A DNA stretch of 6,194 bases from 2-02-FULL-46-13 sp036517235 (GCA_036517235.1 DATDXL010000077.1:1-6194); one strand, 5' to 3'; shown: positions 1 through 4,385, numbered from the stretch's first letter. Translations and numbers: made by a program. The notes: a model not told the origin generated them from the sequence alone.

Positions 1-9
1 TTTGCTCAT
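1..9 (-). CDS. First three codons of a leftward gene cut by the window edge
   Basis: Only the start codon and two more codons (Met-Ser-Lys) lie inside the window, so the product cannot be named. The start is well supported. On the minus strand a strong Shine-Dalgarno (AAGGGGAG) stands about five bases before the ATG, and a near-consensus promoter lies about 100 bases further upstream. The implied leader is roughly 95 nt long, which is longer than for the other genes here and could carry regulation. The gene points out of the window, away from everything else described. Confidence 0.6.
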
Positions 10-111
10 AGCTCCCCTTTCTTTTGTTGTAGTCCACATCGACCTCCGACCTAGTCAGAATTAGAAGCAGACCGGTTTTTTGTTGAATGAACCCTTTACT
101 AACCCCGTTCT

Positions 112-139
112 ATTATACATTGTGGTGAATTTCTGTCAA
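112..139 (-). promoter_or_regulatory. Near-ideal sigma-70 promoter driving the gene at the left edge
   Basis: On the minus strand TTGACA (134-139) is followed after 16 bases by TATAAT (112-117), a perfect match to both consensus hexamers with a slightly short spacer. Transcription would start near 105 and run left to the ATG at 9. It is the best promoter match noticed in the window, which suggests a strongly expressed downstream gene. Confidence 0.8.
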
Positions 140-173
140 GGCGGGCGGGCGGTGGTGTTCGACTGATTGGGCA

Positions 174-221
174 GGAAAAGCCGCTCGCGATGCGAACGGC
201 TTTAGAGAGGGTTACTGCGGC
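174..221 (-). repeat. Repeat copy 1: stop codon plus terminator cassette
   Basis: These 48 bases match 1551-1599 except for one substitution and one indel, both inside the hairpin loop. Read on the minus strand the unit is CCG CAG TAA (Pro-Gln-stop), a short linker, then a 12-bp stem (AAAGCCGTTCGC pairing with GCGAGCGGCTTT, including one U-G pair) followed by a short T run. On the plus strand the same position would be a C-A mismatch, so the RNA that folds well is the minus one: a leftward intrinsic terminator. Unlike copy 2, no leftward gene precedes it, because the sequence beyond 222 belongs to a rightward remnant. Confidence 0.8.
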
Positions 222-364
222 GCCGATGTGGACGAGACCGGTTATGTAACAACAAAGACGACCGTCTCTACCGCCTTGTTGAAGACTCCGTGTGGGGACA
301 GTATGCGCTTGATATCATCATTGAAACTCCAGGATTAGAGGCTTACACTTTCACCTTCGGATAA
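206..364 (+). pseudogene. C-terminal remnant of a probable exported protein
   Basis: The plus frame ending at the TAA at 362-364 is open back to 206 but has no plausible start or ribosome binding site. From about 248 it reads like genuine protein: NNKDDRLYRLVEDS, then a WGQYALDIIIE segment, and finally PGLEAYTFTFG. From memory, this ending resembles the last strand of extracellular beta-repeat proteins in Patescibacteria. The frame shifted by one base reads VDETGYVTTK just upstream (228-257), so a frameshift near 257 is possible. The 5' part of the gene is gone and the remnant abuts the duplicated terminator cassette, which suggests a rearrangement breakpoint near 221. Function is not assignable. 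Reading it as a chance ORF remains possible. Confidence 0.45.
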
Positions 365-395
365 AGGTACCATGAATCACCGTTGAATCCTTGGA

Positions 396-423
396 TTGAC
401 AAAGAGAAGGTGGCAAGTAGTAT
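396..423 (+). promoter_or_regulatory. Promoter of the 456-866 gene
   Basis: TTGACA at 396-401 is followed after 16 bases by TAGTAT at 418-423 (four of six matches to TATAAT). The expected start of transcription is near 430, giving a leader of about 25 nt that contains the AAAGGA ribosome binding site at 442-447. The 16-bp spacer matches that of the promoter at 112-139. Confidence 0.6.
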
Positions 424-455
424 GACGGAGGAAGCAAAGAGAAAGGATTAACTGC

Positions 456-866
456 ATGAGCACAACCGAGTCAGTAACCCTGAAGCCAGTACAATACCTT
501 GGCAAGAGCCCCCAAACCGCACGCCACGCCATAAACCCTGAAGTCCAAGGATGCATCGAGTGGCTGTGGAGTAACAGGTTCGTAATTCCTCATTCCGCGA
601 ATCAACACGACTACGCGCCGAGTGTCGGCTGCATGTTCAAGGTTCTGAAACCCCTGGAAACCTGCGGAAACGAGAACAACCCCATCATGGATGTCGGCGT
701 TTGGGAATGCACTCGGCATTGGGAAAGCACTTCAGGGCTTTGGTGTAGCTTCAGATCACCAAAAAGCGGGGGGGGGGTGCGACACCGGGTCGGCTATCTC
801 CCCGAAGGAATCCACGCCATAATGGCCTGGAAAGAAAACATCAGGCTTGTGAGGATTGCCGTTTGA
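456..866 (+). CDS. Unrecognised 136-residue cytoplasmic protein
   Basis: I do not recognise this family. The ATG is chosen because AAAGGA lies eight bases upstream, a promoter stands at 396-423, and an intrinsic terminator follows 12 bases after the stop, so it looks like a complete single-gene transcription unit. There is no signal peptide or membrane segment. Five cysteines (33, 59, 70, 85, 97) and several Trp and His residues (for example CIEWLW at 33-38 and WECTRHW at 83-89) could form a metal or thiol site, but no standard zinc-finger spacing is evident. Codons 104-108 cross a run of ten G bases (768-777), so the downstream frame depends on the exact length of that run. The last 30 residues still read like normal protein and end just before the terminator, which favours the frame as given. 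Confidence 0.65.
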   Translation: MSTTESVTLKPVQYLGKSPQTARHAINPEVQGCIEWLWSNRFVIPHSANQHDYAPSVGCMFKVLKPLETCGNENNPIMDVGVWECTRHWESTSGLWCSFRSPKSGGGVRHRVGYLPEGIHAIMAWKENIRLVRIAV

Positions 867-878
867 GATTTCCGCACA

Positions 879-908
879 GACGCTTTGCCATCAGGTCAAG
901 CGTCTTTT
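879..908 (+). terminator. Rho-independent terminator of the 456-866 gene
   Basis: GACGCTT (879-885) pairs with AAGCGTC (898-904) across a 12-base loop and is followed by TTTT and then CTCT. It begins 12 bases after the stop codon of the rightward gene. Confidence 0.75.
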
Positions 909-974
909 CTCTATTAAGTACTCGGATATGGTACCTAACCCCTTTTTCTTTTTCCAAAAAAATGAAGCGGAGAC

Positions 975-992
975 ACTACGATATATCGTAGT
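975..992. repeat. Perfect 18-bp palindrome
   Basis: ACTACGATATATCGTAGT is exactly self-complementary with no loop. It is the first of three dyads in a 160-bp stretch. An 11-base part of it (ATATATCGTAG) recurs at 1526-1536 beside the presumed promoter of the leftward ORF. A loop-free dyad suits binding by a dimeric protein better than an RNA hairpin. Confidence 0.8.
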
Positions 993-1003
993 AGGTAAGC
1001 TTC

Positions 1004-1369
1004 CTATTGTACCCATATATGGGTACAGCGGTATTGCTCTGGATAATAAGAAATCGCATCGATGTATGTTGGAGAATCGTATAACGAACACCCCTCTACC
1101 TCTATTTGATGCGGTCGCATCAAATAGAGGTATGTGCGTATAGAAAAAGAAAAGCCGCGGGAGAAATCCTTGGCTCCACCTCCAGCAGCAAGACGGAACC
1201 CAATTCTTTGAGGGTGGTAGAACGCCGCGACGTCAATGACTGATGCCAGGAATTCTTCGTTCTTGACCAAGGATTTCCAGAATCGTTCGTCGGCTCCAAG
1301 CCGTTTGGAATCCATAATGATTTGGTGCACCAACCCTATCTCCCGACCGAATTCAGACATGCTACTCAT
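1004..1369 (-). CDS. Short leftward protein with a probably aberrant C-terminal half
   Basis: The ATG at 1369 follows AAGAAAGG with nine bases of spacing, and the first 45 residues look authentic: EFGREIGLVHQIIMDSKRLG, then ADERFWKSLVKNEEFLASVID. From memory, this type of segment (a Gln/His-Ile-Ile helix, then F-W-K-x-L and N-E-E-x-x) occurs in short uncharacterised Patescibacteria proteins. I cannot name a function. After about residue 55 the ORF runs across a terminator-like hairpin (1143-1175), then a 36-bp inverted repeat (1097-1132), and on into the palindrome at 1008-1027. Its tail is therefore unlike a selected protein. The likeliest reading is that an original stop near 1180-1210 was lost through a frameshift or rearrangement. 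The N-terminal half is real with moderate confidence; the full length is doubtful. It has no membrane segment or signal peptide. Confidence 0.5.
   Translation of the reverse strand: MSSMSEFGREIGLVHQIIMDSKRLGADERFWKSLVKNEEFLASVIDVAAFYHPQRIGFRLAAGGGAKDFSRGFSFSIRTYLYLMRPHQIEVEGCSLYDSPTYIDAISYYPEQYRCTHIWVQ
1008..1027. repeat. Perfect 20-bp palindrome
   Basis: TGTACCCATATATGGGTACA is fully self-complementary. It lies 15 bp from the palindrome at 975-992 and has the same AT-rich centre (ATATAT) but different flanks. Together they look like paired operator or recombination sites. It falls inside the doubtful 3' part of the leftward ORF. Confidence 0.8.
1097..1132. repeat. 17-bp perfect inverted repeat with a 2-base loop
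   Basis: The arms at 1097-1113 (TACCTCTATTTGATGCG) and 1116-1132 are exact reverse complements separated by GT. As DNA this is nearly a 36-bp palindrome and could form a cruciform. As RNA the loop is too small, so a loop of at least four bases would open from the top of the stem. There is no T run on either side, so a terminator role is not supported. Confidence 0.85.
1143..1175 (-). terminator. Leftward terminator-like hairpin inside the 1004-1369 ORF
   Basis: On the minus strand AGCC...GGCT encloses an inner GGA-TTTC-TCC hairpin, and the outer stem is followed by TTTCTTTTT. The GCGGCTTTTC ending matches the other leftward terminators here (174, 1551 and 1866). Its position in the middle of an open frame is the main reason to doubt the C-terminal half of that ORF. 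Confidence 0.5.
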
Positions 1370-1454
1370 GTTAGCCCGCCTTTCTTATTTGTGGCTCGTC
1401 TCTGTTACGAGACATGCCGATTGTTTTTCTTGTCAGAGGACGTCACCACAACGG

Positions 1455-1505
1455 TTTCGTCATAACAGAAAAAGGTCTTCTAAACCGCTTTCTGCTATGA
1501 CGAAA
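1455..1505 (-). promoter_or_regulatory. Long stem-loop in the presumed 5' leader of the 1369 gene
   Basis: TTTCGTCATAACAGAAA (1455-1471) and TTTCTGCTATGACGAAA (1489-1505) form a 17-bp inverted repeat with one unpaired position (A-C) on the plus strand. On the minus strand that position is a G-U pair, so the structure is complete only in leftward RNA. The 17-base loop contains a further GGT/ACC pairing. It would begin about 11 nt after the predicted transcript start near 1516 and end about 85 nt before the ATG at 1369. No T run follows, so it is a leader structure rather than a terminator. It could affect mRNA stability or bind a protein, but the sequence does not show which. Confidence 0.6.
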
Positions 1506-1522
1506 TATAAAGAAATTCCAAC

Positions 1523-1550
1523 ACAATATATCGTAGAAAAAGACTGTCAA
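1523..1550 (-). promoter_or_regulatory. Possible leftward promoter for the 1369 gene
   Basis: Minus-strand TTGACA (1545-1550) is followed after 16 bases by TATTGT (1523-1528). The -35 box is perfect; the -10 box matches four of six. It directly follows terminator cassette copy 2, so the order is stop, terminator, promoter, as with copy 1 and the promoter at 112-139. The predicted leader is about 147 nt and contains the 1455-1505 hairpin. Confidence 0.5.
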
Positions 1551-1599
1551 GGAAAAGCCGCTCGCGGGTGCGAACGGCTTTAGAGAGGGTTACTGCGGC
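1551..1599 (-). repeat. Repeat copy 2: stop codon plus terminator cassette
   Basis: This is the second copy of the 174-221 unit (49 bp). Here it is in a sensible place: its CCG CAG TAA forms the last two codons and stop of the leftward remnant at 1590-1748, and the hairpin (stem arms within 1554-1582) acts as that gene's terminator. The only differences from copy 1 are in the loop (CCC A versus ATC), leaving the stem intact. Confidence 0.8.
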
Positions 1600-1748
1600 A
1601 AAGAAATTGATTCTACAACGGCAGCGGTCGTATCGAACGTGCTTGTGAGCACGTGAACAAAGGACGCTACCGTCCCCTCTATGCCCCGCCAAATGGCCGG
1701 AGCAACGATCTGGAGCGCTACAAGAGCGATGGCCAGACTATCGCGCGT
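1590..1748 (-). pseudogene. Leftward 52-residue C-terminal fragment, hydrophobic helix
   Basis: The minus frame ending at the TAA at 1590-1592 is open for 52 codons back to a TAG at 1749-1751 and contains no usable start. It has a convincing composition: a hydrophobic helix (SLAIALVALQIVAPAIW), then an amphipathic stretch ending ESISLPQ, with a terminator straight after the stop. An ATG at 1759 lies in another frame; one extra base, or two fewer, in the next few codons would fuse it to this frame as a protein of about 56 residues beginning MRIR. There is no ribosome binding site before that ATG. So this is either a frameshifted small membrane-associated protein or the tail of a lost gene. The family is not recognised. 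Confidence 0.45.
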
Positions 1749-1761
1749 CTAATTCTCATAG

Positions 1762-1782
1762 AATAAAAGGGTTTTACCCTTT
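1762..1782 (-). terminator. Small leftward hairpin, possible terminator
   Basis: AAAGGGT (1766-1772) pairs with ACCCTTT (1776-1782) around a 3-base loop. On the minus strand it is followed by TATTCT, a weak T tract. It lies just upstream of the 1759 ATG and could end leftward transcripts from the hairpin region to its right. Confidence 0.35.
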
Positions 1783-1783
1783 G

Positions 1784-1844
1784 TTCGCGTCGCTCGCTCG
1801 GGAGAGAAAAATCTTATTTTTCTCTCCCCTCACTCGCTAGCGAA
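1784..1844. repeat. Nested inverted repeat with a 13-bp core stem
   Basis: The core arms GGGAGAGAAAAAT (1800-1812) and ATTTTTCTCTCCC (1816-1828) are perfect complements around CTT. The outer flanks TTCGC (1784-1788) and GCGAA (1840-1844) also pair, while the 11-base segments between them (GTCGCTCGCTC on the left, TCACTCGCTAG on the right) do not. It lies between the 1748 remnant and the next hairpin, with no gene across it. This may be a dispersed intergenic repeat, but only one copy is visible. Confidence 0.7.
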
Positions 1845-1865
1845 TAGAACTTAGCGATTAAAGAG

Positions 1866-1893
1866 GGAAAAGCCGCTGGACGAGAGCGACTTT
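1866..1893 (-). terminator. Leftward terminator-like hairpin
   Basis: On the minus strand AAAGTCGCT pairs along its whole length with AGCGGCTTT (one U-G pair), has a 7-base loop, and is followed by TTCCC. On the plus strand that pair becomes a C-A mismatch, so the structure favours leftward RNA. The GCGGCTTTTC ending is shared with the terminators at 174, 1143 and 1551. It could end transcription coming from the VIT1-type gene at 2077. Confidence 0.5.
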
Positions 1894-1915
1894 CGTGGTG
1901 TGCAAAGCCGCTACC

Positions 1916-1970
1916 ACCCCCTCTTTTCCAACCGCCAAGCTTGGTGGCGAGAAAAGAGGGGGTTTCTTAT
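1916..1970 (+). terminator. Strong rightward terminator with no obvious upstream gene
   Basis: ACCCCCTCTTTTC (1916-1928) pairs with GAAAAGAGGGGGT (1951-1963). Inside it a second stem, CGCCA/TGGCG, extends the hairpin, and TTCTTAT follows on the plus strand only. No rightward coding frame precedes it. AAGAGGG at 1861-1867 could pair with CCCTCTT at 1919-1925 instead of the terminator arm, an attenuator-like arrangement, or the 1861-1970 stretch may be a small structured RNA. Confidence 0.6.
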
Positions 1971-2076
1971 CCTATAACGAGCAAAAACTCATTTTTGGCA
2001 CGTCTCTAACCATAGATAAACATACCTTGCGTTTTCACACAAGATATCCCCAAAAAAGCTGATCGCGTCGAGACGA

Positions 2077-2604
2077 CTAAATTCCCAAACCGATGCTGAA
2101 CAATTTCCCGGCAAGAATACCTATACCGATAGCGGCACCGCCTATGACAACCATACGAATGCTGCGTCGCAGAATCTTTCTTTGAGAAAGCCGGGCGCCT
2201 ATGACTCCCAGAACAAAAAGAGCGAGGAGCGAAAGCGCGATAGAGACCGTAAATGCAGAGGATGTCTCAAAGAAAGCGTACGGGAAAAGCGGGATAAAAC
2301 CGGAAATAAAGTAGGAGAAGAACATGATAAAGCCGGACCAAAGCGGCCTCTTCATCGGTTCATCGTGCGCATCGGCATATTCTTGCGCCGAGTATTCGGA
2401 CAGGAAACTTCCCGCGGCCATCGAAAACGCTTCAACGAAAATGAGAACGACCCCCGTGAGGAATATCGTGGCGCGGGGGACTTCGGCGATGGCGATGCCC
2501 GACAGAAGGCCCACGGTCGAGACGAGGCTGTCTTCAACTCCAAAAACAAAGTTGCGGATGTAGGAAACCGAATTCTTTCTTTGTTCTGTGAGAACCGAAT
2601 CCAT
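2077..2604 (-). CDS. Compact VIT1/CCC1-family (vacuolar iron transporter-like) membrane protein
   Basis: This is a 175-residue polytopic inner-membrane protein. The N-terminal signature YIRNFVFGVEDSLVSTVGLL (15-34) is typical of the VIT1/CCC1 family, which moves Fe(II) or Mn(II) out of the cytosol. Five hydrophobic segments fit at about 25-41, 45-68, 91-112, 117-137 and 149-171, the family number. The acidic residues of FGVED in helix 1 and VEAFSMAAGSFLS in helix 2 occupy the conserved transport-site regions. The loop between helices 2 and 3 (69-90, EYSAQEYADAHDEP) is short, so the long metal-binding helical domain of eukaryotic VIT1 is absent. That makes the substrate uncertain. I chose the ATG at 2604 over an in-frame TTG at 2622 because TATACT ends six bases before it, implying a leaderless mRNA, and no ribosome binding site is seen. 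The gene lies downstream of a terminator, so it is transcribed independently. Confidence 0.85.
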   Translation of the reverse strand: MDSVLTEQRKNSVSYIRNFVFGVEDSLVSTVGLLSGIAIAEVPRATIFLTGVVLIFVEAFSMAAGSFLSEYSAQEYADAHDEPMKRPLWSGFIMFFSYFISGFIPLFPYAFFETSSAFTVSIALSLLALFVLGVIGARLSQRKILRRSIRMVVIGGAAIGIGILAGKLFSIGLGI

Positions 2605-2610
2605 TCTTCT

Positions 2611-2616
2611 AGTATA
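2611..2616 (-). promoter_or_regulatory. -10 box for leaderless transcription of the VIT1-type gene
   Basis: Minus-strand TATACT (2611-2616) is separated from the ATG at 2604 by exactly six bases, so the transcript should begin at or next to the start codon. No good -35 box is present. The promoter region overlaps the terminator hairpin of the preceding gene. Confidence 0.55.
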
Positions 2617-2627
2617 GCGCAAAATAG

Positions 2628-2659
2628 AAAACCTCTCCGCCTAGGGCGGAGAGGTTTTT
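2628..2659 (-). terminator. Strong terminator of the secreted PGB/fibronectin-like gene
   Basis: AAAACCTCTCCGCC (2628-2641) and GGCGGAGAGGTTTT (2645-2658) form a perfect 14-bp stem around TAG. On the minus strand TTTTCTATTTT follows, ending transcripts of the gene whose stop is at 2679. The symmetry with A and T flanks means it could also stop rightward transcription. Confidence 0.85.
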
Positions 2660-2678
2660 AAGCGTGCGTTCCTGGAAA

Positions 2679-3998
2679 CTAGTTCGCTAACGTAATGAAT
2701 GATTGTTCCGAACTGGTTGCGGCATTGCCGAATGAGTCACGAGATACCGCGAAATAGTAGTAGGTCGTGCTCGTCGCAAGCGCACTAAGACTTAGCGAAT
2801 GGTTGGTAACCGACAGAGCCGAGGTAACAGATGCACGATCGGAAGCAGAGAGTGCCGGTGTCGAGGTAGCGTACCAGACCGTTGAATCTGAAGCCGTGTT
2901 CGTCTGCCAGTTCACATTTGCGCTCGTGCTTGCTACAGAGCTTGAGGAAAGGGCAGAGATAGAAAGGTTTGCCGTAGTGAAGAGATAGAGATTGCTCGAA
3001 GAGGTCGCGGTATTCCCGGAAGCATCAGTCGAGATGATAAGGAAGTAGTAGGTCGTCCCCTGCGTCAATCCAGTCAGATTCGCGTTGTGCGAGGTAATGA
3101 GCGCATTGTCAGAGACGCTCTGCTTGGAAGCGTCGTTCATGACATCGAGTGTGGTAGCGTACCAAACGCGAGATGACGCGGCTTCATCCGTAAACCAAGC
3201 TACCGAAGCGGAAGAAACGGAAGGGATGGGCGAGACGGAGAAGATAACAGGCGCTATGGTATCGGGTGTCGTCGTGCTGGTACCCCCGGTCGTACACGCA
3301 CCGATGGCATCACCATGGGCAAGGTGGGCGAACACCGCCGAAGAAGCGATCGTGAGGGTCACCGGATTTTTCTTTCTCGCGTTGTGGCAGATCACGAATT
3401 TGTTTCCTTGTTCGGTCGAAGTCGCCTGCAGGGTGGTCGATGCTATTTTCTCGAACGCAGGGAAAAGAGGTGACGTGTCAGCGCCTATCCTTTCCAGTTT
3501 ATTCTCTGTCTGGTTGAATATCTTCGCAAGCTGTGCGAGAGTCTTGGGACCCACCACGCCGACCTGCTCTATACCGCACTTCTTTTGGAAGCGTTTGACA
3601 GCACGCTCAGTGGCTTCCCCAAAGTACCCTGTCACAAGTCCCTCGGGATAGACATCAGGATACTTGGCAAGAATCTCCTGTATCTGACGTACGTCGTCCC
3701 CCGACAAACCCCTAAAGAGCGAACGCGCTATCTTGAGCTGTCTTTGTTCAGCCTTTTTTTCCTGCTGCTCCTGTTTCTTCTCTTGCTTCGCCGCTTGTTG
3801 CGACTCCTTCTGCACCTCTGACGCCTGCTTCTTCAGTACATTGATCTGCGTATAAAGATTTTTGATCTGGTCTAAAAGACTCGAAATTTGCGCCTGTATA
3901 GTCACTATGCTACTCGTACCTGTCTGTGCGCTCGCAATGAACGGAATAGTGATTGCGAAGAGCGCCGCGAAAGACCCGACGACCATTATTTTTTTCAT
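2679..3998 (-). CDS. Secreted peptidoglycan-binding protein with fibronectin-like repeats
   Basis: This 439-residue protein is exported. It has a Sec signal peptide (1-24, KK start, hydrophobic core, cleavage after ASA), then a coiled coil (30-92, the second half almost only Gln, Lys and Glu). A PG_binding_1 domain follows (93-165: LFRGLSGDDVRQIQEIL, GLVTGYFGEATERAVKRFQ, GVVGPKTL), which holds cell wall in this family. Next comes a small segment with C204-H205, HLAHGD (225-230) and C235, a motif I recall in many Patescibacteria surface proteins. Two fibronectin-III-like repeats end the chain: about 248-342, with VWYAT and TTYYFLIISTDASGNTATS, and 345-437, with VWYATSTPALSASD and TTYYYFAVSRDSFGNAATS. 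There is no sortase motif or C-terminal membrane helix, so anchoring is presumably through the PGB domain. A structural or adhesive surface role is inferred. The start lacks a clear ribosome binding site; TATAAA lies 16 bases upstream. Confidence 0.85.
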   Translation of the reverse strand: MKKIMVVGSFAALFAITIPFIASAQTGTSSIVTIQAQISSLLDQIKNLYTQINVLKKQASEVQKESQQAAKQEKKQEQQEKKAEQRQLKIARSLFRGLSGDDVRQIQEILAKYPDVYPEGLVTGYFGEATERAVKRFQKKCGIEQVGVVGPKTLAQLAKIFNQTENKLERIGADTSPLFPAFEKIASTTLQATSTEQGNKFVICHNARKKNPVTLTIASSAVFAHLAHGDAIGACTTGGTSTTTPDTIAPVIFSVSPIPSVSSASVAWFTDEAASSRVWYATTLDVMNDASKQSVSDNALITSHNANLTGLTQGTTYYFLIISTDASGNTATSSSNLYLFTTANLSISALSSSSVASTSANVNWQTNTASDSTVWYATSTPALSASDRASVTSALSVTNHSLSLSALATSTTYYYFAVSRDSFGNAATSSEQSFITLAN

Positions 3999-4013
3999 AG
4001 GTTTTAATGAATG

Positions 4014-4036
4014 TTTATAACGTGGCTCTTAGCCAC
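4014..4036 (-). promoter_or_regulatory. -10 box and operator-like dyad before the secreted PGB gene
   Basis: Minus-strand TATAAA (4014-4019) lies 15 bases before the ATG region, implying a very short leader. Directly upstream GTGGCT-AAG-AGCCAC (4022-4036) is a perfect 6-bp inverted repeat that would fill the spacer between -35 and -10, the position of many repressor operators. The -35 itself (GTTAAT) is poor. The remaining 4037-4142 intergenic stretch shows nothing I can assign. Confidence 0.4.
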
Positions 4037-4142
4037 ATTAACTAGAGACGTTGGCAAAAACGCCTTGTTACTCCTGATAAACACCAGACAACAAAAACAA
4101 AGACCGTAATAGGGTTACGCCGACACAGCATCTTTTGGCGTC

Positions 4143-4295
4143 TTAACGCCTTTCGTCTGAAACGATTATTTCATCACCCAGTGAGATAATCCGCTCCGCC
4201 TTTCGTGCATATTCATCCTCATGCGTCACCATGATGAAAATGATGAGCGCGGTGGTGCCCTTTCCAGAACGCCGAAGCTGCCGGAAAGCCAAAAA
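4143..4295 (-). pseudogene. C-terminal remnant of an ABC-transporter ATPase (MacB/LolD type)
   Basis: The minus frame ending at the TAA at 4143-4145 is open only to a TGA at 4296-4298. It reads GTT...IMVTHEDEYARKAERII, then a short strand and IVSDERR. This is the H-loop and C-terminal end of an ABC ATPase of the LolD/MacB exporter group: MVTH carries the switch histidine and RKAERII is the usual following helix. The Walker A, signature and Walker B regions are missing, and the residues before GTT (ALRRSG-like) do not fit the family, so this is decay or a rearrangement relic. There is no start codon or ribosome binding site. The permease partner is not in the window. The fragment may mark the former 5' neighbour of the secreted PGB gene. 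Confidence 0.7.
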
Positions 4296-4365
4296 TCACC
4301 CTACGCGGGGGCGTTTAAGAGCTCATGTTTCAGTTCAGATATCCGTTTCATTCCTTGAGAAATAC

Positions 4366-4385
4366 AAAAAAAGCGCCTTGCGCTT
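4366..4385 (-). terminator. Terminator of the 43-residue microprotein gene
   Basis: Minus-strand AAGCGC-AAG-GCGCTT forms a 6-bp stem with a 3-base loop, and the stem runs into seven consecutive T bases. It ends the leftward unit that begins at 4567. The stretch from here to the ABC-ATPase remnant (4296-4365) shows only a 16-codon frame starting MKRISELKH after AAGGA, too short and too close to its ATG to support. Confidence 0.75.

Noticed and set aside
856..1143. Rightward 95-codon ORF starting in the end of the 456 gene
   Set aside because: It starts at TTG without a ribosome binding site and runs through the terminator at 879-908 and all three palindromes; composition is not protein-like.
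870..2076. CRISPR array, tRNA or transposase in the hairpin-rich region
   Set aside because: No regularly spaced direct repeats, no cloverleaf with a T-loop, and no transposase motif in any frame I read.
2182..2661. Rightward 159-codon ORF opposite the VIT1-type gene
   Set aside because: Arg/Lys/Glu-rich shadow of a clear membrane protein on the other strand.
3085..3651. Rightward 188-codon ORF opposite the secreted PGB protein
   Set aside because: The minus strand has recognisable PGB and fibronectin-like domains; this frame is a shadow.
4137..4150. 5-bp hairpin GGCGT-CTTA-ACGCC around the ABC remnant stop
   Set aside because: Short stem, T run only on the plus strand where no gene precedes it; could be chance.
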